Shown: piece after piece, positions 22,560 through 33,832 of the stretch
Position numbering within the stretch: the stretch's first letter is position 1
How the letters are laid out: every line of letters starts with the position of its first letter
Assembly: GCA_009809945.1 (NCBI GenBank)
Contig: WTPW01002131.1
Span: 48,488 to 112,487 of the forward strand
DNA: 64,000 bases
Origin: Gigaspora margarita
Lineage: Eukaryota; Glomeromycota; Glomeromycetes; Diversisporales; Gigasporaceae
Direction: 5' to 3'
Notes under the pieces: model-generated
Databases searched by the model: none
What the model was told of the DNA's origin: nothing
Seen by the model: only the letters and a program-made list of their open reading frames with translations
Position numbers and translations under genes: made by a program

Positions 22560-22800
22560 TTTTGTTCCATAAATTTTATGAACAAAAACTGCTGAAATGT
22601 CAACTGGGCAAAACCTTTTGATAGTCATCTATTCACAATCATTTCACCAAAAGCTCAGTTAGCCGACATTATATAGAGTTAGGGTTATGGTTAACATTTA
22701 ATTCGTTGCATTTATGTTTAGTAAATTATCACTTTCATGATGTCAGTTAAATAAGCCATTGGTGAAATGATTGTCGGTGAGATAAACAGAACTGTGACAG
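22560..22800. mobile_element. Inverted-arm element of the GTCGGTGAAAT repeat family
   Basis: The left arm (GAAATGTCAACTGGG, CAATCATTTCACCAAAAG) is mirrored on the right by TTGGTGAAATGATTGTCGGT (about 22760-22779). The 67-codon reverse frame crossing the right arm is not accepted. Confidence 0.5.
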
Positions 22801-22823
22801 GTATAGAAAAGAATTATAACTAG

Positions 22824-23117
22824 AATTCTCTTCTGATTAAGGGCGTTCTCAAGTATCACCCTGGCAAAACTCAAGGGCCTGTTGGTGTTCAACATCCGTC
22901 TCCTGATAATATTCCTCATGCAACTGTAATCGCTGCAGCTACTCATAATTCTTCACCTGTGAAGGAGAGTTCCTTAGTACATGAAGCAGAACTGACTGAT
23001 AAAAAAACTGTGGATTCCGATGTACAACCAGCAGATTTTTTAATTGTAATAAGATACAACTTAATCACATTGAGGATGGTATGTGAGAATATGGGTGTTC
23101 TCAAGCAGCACGCTTGA
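22824..23117 (+). pseudogene. Open coding-like fragment without start codon
   Basis: The plus strand stays open for 97 codons between TAG (22821-22823) and TGA (23115-23117) without an ATG at the beginning. The translation includes KYHPGKTQGPVGVQHPSP, VIAAATHNSSPVKE and DVQPADFLI. Its GC content and balanced amino-acid use stand out from the AT-rich flanks, as in a gene fragment or exon. It starts beside a GGGCGTTCTCAAGTA motif (22841) that nearly repeats at 23091, the edge of the large transposon. I do not recognise the protein. It could be host sequence captured by, or adjacent to, an element end. Confidence 0.35.
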
Positions 23118-23834
23118 TGTGATTAGCTAGTGATTGAGATAGTACTCAAACACTATGGTAGACTATTTATAAAAACTGGTAGTATGAATGTTGAAGACTG
23201 ATAGCATAGATGACAATATGATTGAAATATGCACATATACCTTCCTTAATATAATCAATTTTATGATCGTGTTGGTGCTCAGGTACAATTAATTAAATAT
23301 TGATTAATTGATGCTTGTGCAAACATTTTTTATCATTATTTCTACACGTATTTAGCAATTATTGTTTTTACAAATTGAAAATAAAAACAAAACGATGGAT
23401 CAATGAAATTATAAAGCAATTTATGACACTTCTAGTTTCTGTTTCTTCTTTTTAAAAATTTCTACAAACCAACAGAATACAAAAACGTGTCTTTCTATTT
23501 GCAGTGACGATTTTTAGCATAAGTAACAAGGTAATAATAATTCGTCAACATTGATAATTATGTTGAAGATTTATAATGATAAAAGTAAAGTAAAAAGAGT
23601 GAAGCACTTGAACGATTATTTTTTTCTAATTAATGCACAAATCTATGATAAAAAAAAGGATGTTTGGGCTTCTATCTATTGTTTATTGAAATGATAAATA
23701 CTCTTGATCATTAAAAGAACTTCAACCAATAAAATTTTTTTTTATTAAAATTTCATCATGTGTTTTATTCATTGGAATAATCAATATGTCAACCTATTTT
23801 TTTACTAATAAAAATTTTAAATTTTTCATAGAGT

Positions 23835-24445
23835 TAGCACTAACAATGCCTGATGAATGACAAAATATTTTTATCTAAACAAATGATGAAACCATTTTGT
23901 TAGGCAACTCCAATTTGACAAATGATGAATAACAAAACTTGTGATGAATGACTAAACTCATAACAAAATATAAATTTATATGACAAATATAAAAAAATTT
24001 AAAAAAGTAGGTTATTCTTTAGATGTTATTGAAAACTAGTTCTTTAGTGAAAATTAATTAGCCCATGTGAACTTAATTTTTTAGTTCATCATTATATCTA
24101 TATCTTTATTTGAAATCATCTGATGATTTACATTACTCACTCAGAGATCACTGATCAGTCTAACAAAGAAGAGACAATAAAACTTTATAAGAAATAACAG
24201 AAATTTGATAAAAATTTAAGATTCAGAATATCCAGATGTGTTATAGAGAAGCTTGTTGAAAGATGGACAGCTACAATTTAATATTTTATTGGTCAAATTA
24301 ATTTTGTCAAGAGATTTGTCAATTGTCTAAAGTTTTGTCAATTATCTATAGTTTTATCAATCATCAAGGTTTTGTTAGATAAAATCATAGATAAAACCAT
24401 TTCATCAGTACATAAAATAATTTCATCAAACATCATTAGTTAGTA
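23835..24445. mobile_element. Nested element with inverted arrays of TGATGAA/GACAAAA units
   Basis: The left arm (about 23845-23960) repeats TGATGAATGACAAAA-like units. The right arm (about 24295-24445) repeats TTTTGTCAATTATC and ATTTCATCA in opposite orientation. The layout parallels the GACAGTGAAAT family at 42400-42825 with a different unit. Confidence 0.5.
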
Positions 24446-25168
24446 CTAATTGGCTATAATTACTTAGTGATAAAGTAAAAAAAAGAGATTGTTCAGCACT
24501 TTATTTTATGCCATGGATCTTTAGTAAAATCAACTATAAAAAATTATTATAATGCTTTTTATATTTAAAAATCTTATTGCTAATAAACAAGCCAATCAAT
24601 ATGTATTTATTATCTTTTTTATACCAAATATAGCAATTTTATTTTTATTACTAAAAATTATTTTGTATTCAAATATTTTATTGTTGTTTGTATTTGTTTG
24701 TTTGAAACTAAAAGATAAAAGATTGTGAATATTGTTGATGTAACAATATATAAAAATTTGTAAAATCCATAAAAGAGAAGTTGGAAAACTTGGTATTGCC
24801 AAAGTTACAATAATTTCTTAAAGTATTGTTATAAAAGTATATTGTTTGTTAGATAGTTTTTTTTTTGCTACAATTTGCCAAAAATATAATAATAATAAAT
24901 AAATCAAAGATAGTAATGATTGCAATTATTATTTTAATAATTGTAATAATTAAGTATCATTTTAACCACTATCAATTTATATTGAAGAAATTGTTAACAC
25001 TCTAAGTATATGCTTTTAGAACACAATTTCAACATCATGTATTTGAAAACAATAAATGAATATAAGAAAAGTGCATTTATAGGGCCAGAATTTGAAAGAA
25101 AGCATGCATCTATAGAGAGTATATTTATAAAGGTTTGGCTGATTTCTAGTCTGCTAAAGATACTTATT

Positions 25169-28100
25169 TTAATTTTCTAATTCTATTTCATTTTCAAGTT
25201 CATTTTGATTATTATGCAAATCTCTAATATTTTGTAAAATTTCTAGCAGCTCATCTTTAGATTTTTGCTGTAATCCATGATAGTTTGGATGATCTGAAGT
25301 ATTAATAGAATTTAGCAATGAATTATTAATTGCCATAAGTTCTTTTTTTTGCATATTTTTTTCATCTATGGCTGTTGCTGCTTCTTGAGCAGTAATAGGT
25401 ATTGGTCGAGGTAAGGAATTTGGCTTGTTGCTTCTAAAAGTTTTATTAATAAATATTATTTGTCTTTCACATGCTAAATTACTAAAATTTTTTAGTTGTT
25501 TACTAAGTAGATATTCTCCTCCAAGGCTTTTAAAAGTGTAATTATTATCTTGAGGATTTAAAAAGTTGTTTTTACGTAAATAAACCCGAAATCGCTGTGA
25601 TTCTAATGTATAATCTGGACATATTCGACCTCCTGATGATTCATTATCCACATGCCCAATCATATTAAATAATATATGACGTAGCTAATTATTATTAAAA
25701 AATATATTGTAAGTATCAAAAGAATTTTTTAAATTCAGATATAGTTTTATTAACCTTTATAAACTTCATACAATTACGTGCTGCTATTCTCCAATGTTTT
25801 TGTAAAGGTATAGGTAGAATTAAAGCCTTTAAAATTTATTAACCTCTTCAAGAATAGCATCAAGACCTTGATGTTGATTGCTATATCCTGAACGTGAAAT
25901 AACTGAATATAATTCTATATGTTTTTTAATCTCAGGATTTAATCGCATTAATTGTTCTTCATATGTTATTTCAAGTAAACGGTACATAGGATGTCTACGA
26001 CCAGACCATATTGGTGCAAATATACGTCGAGCTGCACTTACTAACAATGGTCGATTGTTTCTAATTCCTATACGAAAATTAATAACTGCCTGAAGATAGG
26101 TAAATGTCTATAATAATTATTATTATATTAGTTAAAAATTTTAAATATATTGATATTTTATTAAAAACCTTACTTGTTCAAATTTTAATTTATATATATG
26201 GTCATTCTGTTTTTTTGCCCAATCTAGATAGTTATCAACTGAGGGATTTTTTGTTATAGCTATATATGGCCATAATAACTCACATGTAATAGCATATCGA
26301 TAAATATTACAAATAGAATCCCATAATTTGTGATGATCAGCACACTTTTTAAAAAACCCAAGTTGGTTTTCAGTTTTATATCCTTGAAGAGAAGCAAATT
26401 GTTTAATATCAATCAATCTTAAAAAAATAAATTAATAAAATAAAAATAATTTTTATATTAAAAGGTATAATTCATATAATTTAGGAAAAAATATAATAGT
26501 AGTACCAATTTAATTCTACAAATGCTTTAAGCATATTCATCTCTTCATGTAAAGCACCAGGAATCAATATAAGCCATGAAAAGTCTTTTTTAATATTTTG
26601 AGCTAGAGTATAAGGAACACCATCACAAGTAACAGGTAGCCTTTTTCGTTTTCCTTGGTTTATTTCAGTAATATTTTGTATATTTTCAAGTACTTTTTTA
26701 ACATTTTCTATTGAGTTAGGGTTAAATTCTATTGGGACTGGTACATACATTTCAGGAATAACAATGTTGTGTTCAGAGTTCAATTGCTGTGTAATACTAA
26801 TACGATCAATATTAGGACTGTTTTGTTCTTGAACAAATACATGAGGCTTTATTACAAGAGGTTTTGATTGGGAGGCTGTATTAATTGAAGCAAATTCATT
26901 AGCAAATTCTGCTCGTAAAGTAGCCAATGTATCAAGTTTTTCATTGCAATTAGGGCAATTATGTTTTTTATTATCAATGTTAGTTGTATTGCATTTTTTG
27001 CACCATTTAGATTGACTTTCAGCACCTTTTTGATTTTTTATAGCTTGATCAATTGTGTTGAATTTTTCATTTTTTTCAGCAACAAGTTCTTCTATAATTG
27101 ATGAAAGTATATTTTTAATTCTAATTCATGTTCTGCTTGCATTTCAGGTGTAACATAATATAGCTTATCATATTGTTTATCAGTTAAAGAATCACAAAGC
27201 CATGGAGTAATTATAAACTGAGTATAATCATTTTTATTCATATTAAGTGCAAGAAAACTTGTAACTATATGATATATAACCGTATTATTACCACGATCAA
27301 GATAGTTATGTTGACCATGTTGCTCATTATCAAAAGCTAAAAATAAGAGTCCTTTAGGTAAAGGTTCATTTTCAACTACTAATGATTCAAGCCAATTAAC
27401 AAATTTGGTATAACTTCCAGAACTAATTACATGATTATCAATATCAATAATTGTTTTAGATTGTGCAATTGAATATTTAATTCTAGTTATAGCTAGATTT
27501 ATTTCTGATACATAATTTTTATGTCTTTATCCATATATAGCATTAATAGCAACTATTTTTTTAAAAACCTTTTCATTTAATGTATAAATATTAGAGTTAT
27601 TACTATCATTATGTGTAAGAGTATTAATAAAATTCACAAGAACTGGTTACGATTAGCTAACCAATTATCAGGTGCAAAATTTAACAAATTATTAAGTAAA
27701 AACCATTGCTTATTTAAAATTAATGACTCAATATCATTATAAATATTTTGTTGTTCTTGATTTGCAATTTGGATTACAGAATCAATTCTTTTTTTTTGAC
27801 TATTATATCGAGTTTTCCAATTATATTTTAATGCATTATTCTGTTCAGTTAGTTCTTTATTTAGTATATTTATTTCTTGAATATGCTTCCAACTTTCAAT
27901 CACATAGTCATATGCATACTCTAATTGTTTTTTAAGATCCTCTATCTCATTTATTTTTATATTTAATTGTGCTTCTAATAAATGAATATAACTTTCAAAA
28001 GTATGTGACATATTATCAAATGCTTGTACACCAATTTCACTAGTCTTCTTATTGTCAGTTGGAATGCCAATTTCACAAGTATTATTTTCAATATCTGCAT

Positions 28101-28440
28101 GCTCTATATGAGTTTGCTTTTGTTTATTTTGTCTATTTTTAGATAGTTCTGCATAATTAGAATCCAAAAGAATTCGTCTTAAAAAATCTGACATAACAAG
28201 TTGATTATAATGTACTTCATATAAAGAAAAATCTTCTAAATGTATTTGAATTTCAACTAATTCAGGAAAAAAACTATTATATAATGGAAGACGATTTTTT
28301 GCTAATTTACTATCTGCATATCGTTTTGTTTGGCGCTCTTCAGTTTTACATTCTAACAATTCAGAATCATCATATAATGAAACTAAAGGAGCAATAGCAC
28401 AAGGTAGCTCTATTGCATGTCATCTTTGACCAGATTCCAC
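25169..28440 (-). pseudogene. Decayed four-exon transposase-like gene, unassigned family
   Basis: Read on the minus strand, exon A (28440-26506), B (26417-26174), C (26107-25755) and D (25684-25169) are separated by introns of about 89, 66 and 70 bp. The introns have GT...AG-type borders; intron 1 does not splice cleanly in frame. The protein has a polar N-terminal part with a coiled coil (around SYIHLLEAQLNIKINEIEDL) and a block FDNEQ with LDRGNNTVIYHIVTS. A CxxC-(15)-CxxC zinc knuckle (WCKKC...CPNC) follows, then VTCDGVPYTLAQ, PGALHEEMNMLKAFVELNW, and a C-terminal part with FAPIWSGRRHPMYRLLE and LQKHWRIAARNCMKF. Lesions: a frameshift near 28415, another near 27632, an in-frame TAA at 27527-27529, and frameshifts near 27118 and 25832. 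I recall similar proteins as dispersed repeats in invertebrate and fungal genomes, but give no superfamily name. A catalytic-domain role is inferred from its position inside inverted repeats. Confidence 0.6.
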
Positions 28441-29290
28441 TAATAAAAATAATTAAAGTTTAGAATAAGTAAATTATAATAAAAAAGTTAAGTAAATTAT
28501 TATATACTTGTTTTGGCTTAACTTTTATATTGTGGCTTTATTTGATTTTTTTAAAGTTTTTTATAACAATAAAAAAAATAATAATAATAAATAAATGCAA
28601 GAACTATTCAAAAAACTATATAATAATAAAAACTATTAAAGCATATATTATTTGAATAGTTTTTAATTTATAGTTTTTAACAATCAAAAAAACTTCAATA
28701 AGTGTTTTAGATTTCAACAACACTGTATTATAGTCTATGTTTTATTGGCAAAAATAAAAAAACCTATATTTTGCTAGTGCAGTAGTAAAAGTAGAGTTGA
28801 TAAAGCTTGGGTAATTGTTAGCTTTTCAAGAACAATATATTTCTATGTTAAAATATTAAAATTCTTAATAACTTAAAAAAAAACTCCTGTATTTTTATAG
28901 CTTTGTAAGCTCTAAGATTGAAATTTATAATACTACTTGAATTTTTAGAGTTTGCTACTTCAGTACATTACTTTAACATGTGAAAAATGTGAAAACCATT
29001 AAATTTTTATAAAAAACAAATGAAAATCACTTTAGAATGAGTATATTACACAAACCTACAACTTTATATAGAAATCTCCCTGATTCATTTATTAGATCAA
29101 TGTGAAATATACCTTAATTACATATAATTGAGAACAAACAAATTAGACATGCTTTAAATACTTCAAGCAATATAATACTATAATTTAATTTATAATTGCT
29201 ATTGATTAAATTTGCACGAATAAAAAAAAATCAATAAAAGAATTATAAGAAAACATTTATATAAATGTTTGTTAAGAGCCAGGCTTTATG
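28441..29290. other. Upstream part of the large transposon; no exon recognised
   Basis: AT-rich DNA 5' of the transposase-like gene. A polypyrimidine-type acceptor (TTTTTATTAG) at about 28440 suggests that one or more 5' exons once lay here, but none is readable. Confidence 0.4.
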
Positions 29291-29960
29291 GCATTAAATA
29301 TTTCAATTCGGGCACCATTATGGAGTTATATTTAAAAATGAGCAAATTTTTTTGATTTATTATTCCTCTGCATTTTTAACGAATCGATTGTATTGATTAT
29401 TCTGCACATGATGAAGTTTAATACATCAGAAAAATTATTAGCAGAAGTTCGTTTAAAGATCAAGAGTATTTATTATAGAGTTGTGCTTATTGGTTGAAAT
29501 TTTTTCATTGATTGATTAAAAAAAATAAAATTTCTAGTATTTCACTCATTATCATTATTATTATAGATCTTTGAATTATTACAAATAAAAAAGACACATT
29601 TTTGTTCTGTTGGCTTGTAGTAAATTCAGGAAAAGAAACAGAAATTGGAAATATCGTAGATAACTCATTCAATTCGTTGTTTTCATATTTTTTTTATTTC
29701 TTTTTCGATTTGTAAAAACAATATTGTTAAATAGTAATAATGATAAAGATGTTTGCTCAAGCATCAATTGAAATCAATATTTTAATTAATCGAAATAGTT
29801 GAGCACCAACACGATTCTAAATTAATCACATTGAGGAAGATACGTGAGCATATTTCAATCAATGCTATCGGTTTTCAACATCATACTATCGGTTCTCAAA
29901 GATGGTCTAATTAATAATGCCGTGATTGTTCTCAATTATTGGCTAATCATGCTACCCGGA

Positions 29961-30399
29961 AAACCCTTAAAAAAATTTTTTTAATATTAGAACATCTAAA
30001 AAAAAATATATATAACAAAAAAAAAAGTGAAGCATAAATGCTAATACTTTTCCTTCTGATCAAAGATTCTTTCCTCCTTTTTGATCTAAGATTATATGCG
30101 CCTACCCTTCGAAGTTCACGGTTCCATATGTTATAGTTATTGTATGGGTCTGACGTAACAACCCGTGTGTCACCTTTACCTCAATTTTAATATTATTGGC
30201 ATGAATTATTAAATACACGCTTTAGATAACAGTGTAAATAAAAAAAGAATCTATCTATGATTTAAATTATTAATTCATAACCATTTTTTTTAAAAAACAA
30301 AAAATGAAGAAATAAATCTAAACTAAAAGCAAAATCATAATTACGTATAACCTTTCCAAAAGTTTTAAAGAAAGCGAAATTTAATTTTAATAAAAATAC
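29961..30399. other. Gene-free stretch
   Basis: Moderately complex sequence between the large transposon and a tandem array; no gene or RNA recognised. Confidence 0.4.
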
Positions 30400-30730
30400 A
30401 AATCTGTCTAATACAGAATTTAAAGAAAGCGAATATTAAAGGCGAAGATATAATAATGTATGACTTGTCCAATAAAAATTACAAAACAAAGACAAAAATC
30501 CAATAACTAAAGAACTTTAAAGAAAACGAAGGTCTAAAAGCAAAGATCTAATAGTGTATGACTTGTCCAATAAAAGTTTAAGAAAAAAAACAAAAATCCA
30601 ATAATACCGGTATGCGATTCTATCTAAGAAGAATTTAAAGAAATGAAGCCCTATTAATGCCTAACAGTTCTATCCAAGAAAATTTTTTAAAAAAAGTGAA
30701 AACTAATTAATGCCGATATCATCCAATAAA
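30400..30730 (+). repeat. Degenerate tandem repeat, about 110-118-bp unit
   Basis: TGTATGACTTGTCCAATAAAA occurs near 30457 and 30567 (read as TGTATGACTTGTCCAATAAA). Flanking TTTAAAGAAA and AAAAATCCAATAA segments repeat at the same period, with two more degenerate copies on either side. Confidence 0.6.
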
Positions 30731-30799
30731 AAATTTAAAAATGATCTAATGCCACGAAAAGTTACATTACTAATCTAAATTTCCAGATTCTCCGATTTA

Positions 30800-30952
30800 C
30801 CACATATGTGTATATGGAAATTGCTGTTCACACATTTCTGAAACTGTTGTAAGATACAAAGAAGCAGCATGTGTTTTTTCAAAATGCATCTGGTGTAATA
30901 TTGAACCCCTTCTGTCTTCCTCAAACTGCAGCCATTTCCTCGTAATTAAAGC
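30800..30952 (-). CDS. Candidate short exon, unknown protein
   Basis: The minus strand reads 51 open codons ending in TAA (30797-30799). The translation contains KWLQFEEDRRGSILHQ and FEKTHAASLYLTTVSEMCEQ, balanced and unlike the window's random AT-rich frames. No start codon lies in frame before an upstream stop at 30953-30955, so it would be a terminal exon or a relic. I could not join it to other exons with confidence. No family recognised. Confidence 0.25.
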
Positions 30953-30959
30953 TTACATG

Positions 30960-31635
30960 GTGCTCTACTAAATGTGTAAAAACTCAAAGAATAGTAAGAA
31001 ATTCTTTTAAAGTACAAGAGTAAGTATAATAAAAAAAGTTATATTTATTAAATCGTGATTCATGCCCAAATCAATATGAAATCTGCTAGCATAAACGTAT
31101 AACACTATAGTACAGTTGTAATACTGTAAAAAAGTGTAAAAGCTTATTCAGCTTATGGGTATAAAACTAAAAGCTAGCAAAACTTTGCTTCTCATCTGTT
31201 TTTCCAAAAAAAATTGATCGTCATTGGTTTTTTACTGATTATAAAACTTCGGCCTTCAACTCTTCGAGCGCATAGTTATTAGTTCATTTAGTCACAAATA
31301 GATCTGTAAATATCATGCAAGATCAGGAATTTTTAGCAAAAAAGTGTAACCGTGGGCCAATAAAAATTAGTAGATCATTCTGGAATCAATCTACAATACG
31401 ATCTGTTACATGAAATACGATTTTCCAAATTTGGGAGAATCTCTGACTGTAGTAACCTGTCAACATGTATGTACATTACAATAATTTGTACCTCTAGTCC
31501 TCTAGTTTCTAGTTACCCATATATAATTCTTTGGATTAAAGCTAATATTTGGTATTAATTGATAGTCTTGATAAATTAATTTTGGAAATTTTAGAAAAAC
31601 CATGCTTGTCTTTTGTATTTGATGACTTCCTGCTT
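30960..31635. other. Gene-free or unresolved stretch
   Basis: Less AT-extreme sequence that might hold 5' exons of the candidate at 30800-30952; none can be defended. Confidence 0.3.
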
Positions 31636-31639
31636 GAAA

Positions 31640-32460
31640 ATATTTGGGTACCATATGTGTTCATCTTTGACCCAAAAATAAACTACCCACGATTGACAAT
31701 AGTCGCTATATAATAAAGTCCAAATTCTACTACAGTGCAAGACACTTAAAGACTACATTTTTGTGATTTGTCCCATTTTCAAAAATTTTATATTGAAATT
31801 TGATATTTTTTTGATTTCTTGTATTCTGATTGGTCAAAAATTAATTAATAAAAAATATTTTAAAAATAATTTTAAAAATAATTATAAAATTAGCCAATAA
31901 CAAGAAGCCAAGACATGTGACTTGTCCCATTTTTGGTTAAATTTTTACGTATCATATAAAAATACTATATTTTTAAAGCTATATATTTTGTTAAGTTATT
32001 ATAACTTTTTAAAAAATAAGGCCATCAAGTTGTAATAAATTGATTTAGCTATAAAATAGTGGCTTCCTTTTTAAAATATCTTTTTTAGATCATAAGTTAT
32101 TAGCTTTTAAAGTTTGTGTAGTCTTTAAGTGTCGCGTACTGTATATTAAATGATTATAATCGCTTAAGTAAACTTATGGGAGATTATAATACACTTATTC
32201 TAAAAATTTCATGGAAATCGGAGAACTTTTTTTTAATATTTATGTTCGACAAAAATAATTAAAATTTGTTAAAAAATAAATTCAATGAACATAAAAATTG
32301 AAAGTTAAATAATAAAAACTTCTCTAATTTTTATGAAAATTTTGAAGAATATGTATTTTTATCTTCTGAATATTTCTTAAGTGCTTATAATCGATTTATA
32401 TGATAAAATTTGGACATTACTATGTAGTAACTACTTGCAAATTTTCTTATAGTTTGGATA
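31640..32460. repeat. Foldback element related to the one around the gap, split by a Tc1-like MITE
   Basis: Left 31670-31732 (ACCCAAAAATAAACTACCC, GACAATAGTCGCTA, AAAGTCCAAATTCTAC) pairs with right about 32385-32450 (AAATTTGGACATTACTATG, TAGTAACTA). The arms match those at 5225-5323 and 6001-6105. The sequence resumes after the insertion with TAATCGCTTAAGTAAACTT at 32158. Confidence 0.65.
31733..32141. mobile_element. Tc1/mariner-like MITE, 409 bp
   Basis: Inverted termini CAGTGCAAGACACTTAAAGA and TCTTTAAGTGTCGCGTACTG are flanked by TA (31731-31732 and 32142-32143). Comparison with the unbroken foldback at 5.26 kb shows the empty site. There is no coding frame. Confidence 0.85.
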
Positions 32461-33224
32461 TTAGATATTTTTAGAAATGCATACTTGTATTTTAAGTTTA
32501 ATGAAGTTCTATTCAGAAATATTCAGATCCTCCAAAATTGGCCACCTTAGTCATGTGATGCCATTCTAGGGTACATGCACTATATGACTGCTGGCCCAAT
32601 TTTTTGATTTCTTGTTTGCAAAATATAACCTTAAATGTGATTATTATTCTATTTGCAGTAAATTGAATTAAAAAAAAAATACAAAAAATAAAACTATCCA
32701 TCTGTCCCTAATTTTGAAATCCATGTAATGCAAAATGAAAAATCAACTTGTATAGCCTTATATTTCTCTTATAAAAGAGTAAAGCAAAAATAAATAAATA
32801 AATAAATAAATAAATATATAATGTATTCATATACAATTTTTACAACAAAAACTCTTGTGATCTAGTAGTAATCAGATCTGTATTATTTTTTAAAGTATGC
32901 AGCAATCACAGATCAGAATTTTGGGTTTACTGATTCACCAAGTTCCTATCTGCTCAAATACAAATTTTTGTTCCTCATAGAATAGCTTAAAAATTAATAT
33001 AAAAAAGTATTAGTTCAAATAATTGGTTTGTAATTGTTATTTTTGTAAAAGTTAAATGTTTATTAAAGAGTTCTTCTTACTTATTAATACTAGTTCTCTA
33101 GCTCTTTATAATTGAATAATAAACACTTCAGAAACTCTTTTTAGGAGTTTTTCTTGAATTATTTCATCACAAATTGAATTAAATATATATAAGAAGATAA
33201 CCAAATAGAAACTAAAATTTTAGC
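32461..33224. other. Gene-free stretch with a TAAA microsatellite
   Basis: A pure (TAAA)n tract of about 26 bp lies at 32790-32815. The 62-codon reverse frame near 32513-32701 has no recognisable features. Nothing else is seen. Confidence 0.5.
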
Positions 33225-33832
33225 CTTATTTTTTATTGTTTATTTTTTTTTATCTTTTTTTATTAATACATTTTAATTTTATTTTTTAAATTATTTTATT
33301 TTATTATTTATTTTTCCCTTGTGTTTATTTTTAAATTATTTTATTTTATTATTTTTTTTTTTCTTTTTTAAAAAAATTATTTTTTGTATTTTTTTAATTT
33401 ATTATTTTTAAATTATTTTATTTTAATTAAAATATTTTTTGTATTTTAATTTATTTTAAATTATTTTTTTATTTTAAATTATTTTTTATTTTAAATTATT
33501 TTTTTATTTTAAATTATTTTTTTATTTTAAATAATTTTTATTTTAAATTATTTTTTTATTTTAAATTATTTTTTTATTTTAAATAATTTTATTTTATTTT
33601 AAATTATTTATTTTATTTAAAATATTTTTTGTATTTTAAGTTATTTTAAATTATTTTTTTATTTTAATTAAATTATTTTTTTATTTAAATTATTTTTATT
33701 TAAATTATTTTTTTATTTCAAATTTTTTTTATTTTAAATTATTTTTTTATTTTAAATTATTTTTTTATTTTAAATTATTTTTTATTTTAAATGATTTTTT
33801 ATTTAAATTATTTTTTTATTTTAAATTATTTT
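33225..33832 (+). repeat. A/T-only minisatellite, 15-18-bp unit
   Basis: About 600 bp consist almost solely of A and T, dominated by repeats of TTTTATTTTAAATTATTT with length variation. There is no coding content. Such arrays expand by slippage and are prone to assembly error. Confidence 0.85.

Larger units (their letters stand above)
23091..29960 (-). mobile_element. Large DNA transposon with 600-700-bp diverged terminal inverted repeats
   Basis: The left terminal region (about 23091-23790) and right terminal region (about 29370-29960) are diverged reverse complements. Shared landmarks, left to right, are GATTAGC, GATTGAAATATGC, ATCGTGTTGGTGCTCA, ATTGATGCTTG, CAAACAT, TTTTTACAAAT, CCAACAGAA, ATAAATACTCTTGATC and CTTCAACCAATAA. 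Between them lies a decayed multi-exon transposase gene on the minus strand and a nested repeat element (23835-24445). Outer ends appear to begin GGGT, but I could not define a target-site duplication. Long inverted repeats plus an internal transposase define a class II element. The superfamily is unassigned. Confidence 0.65.
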
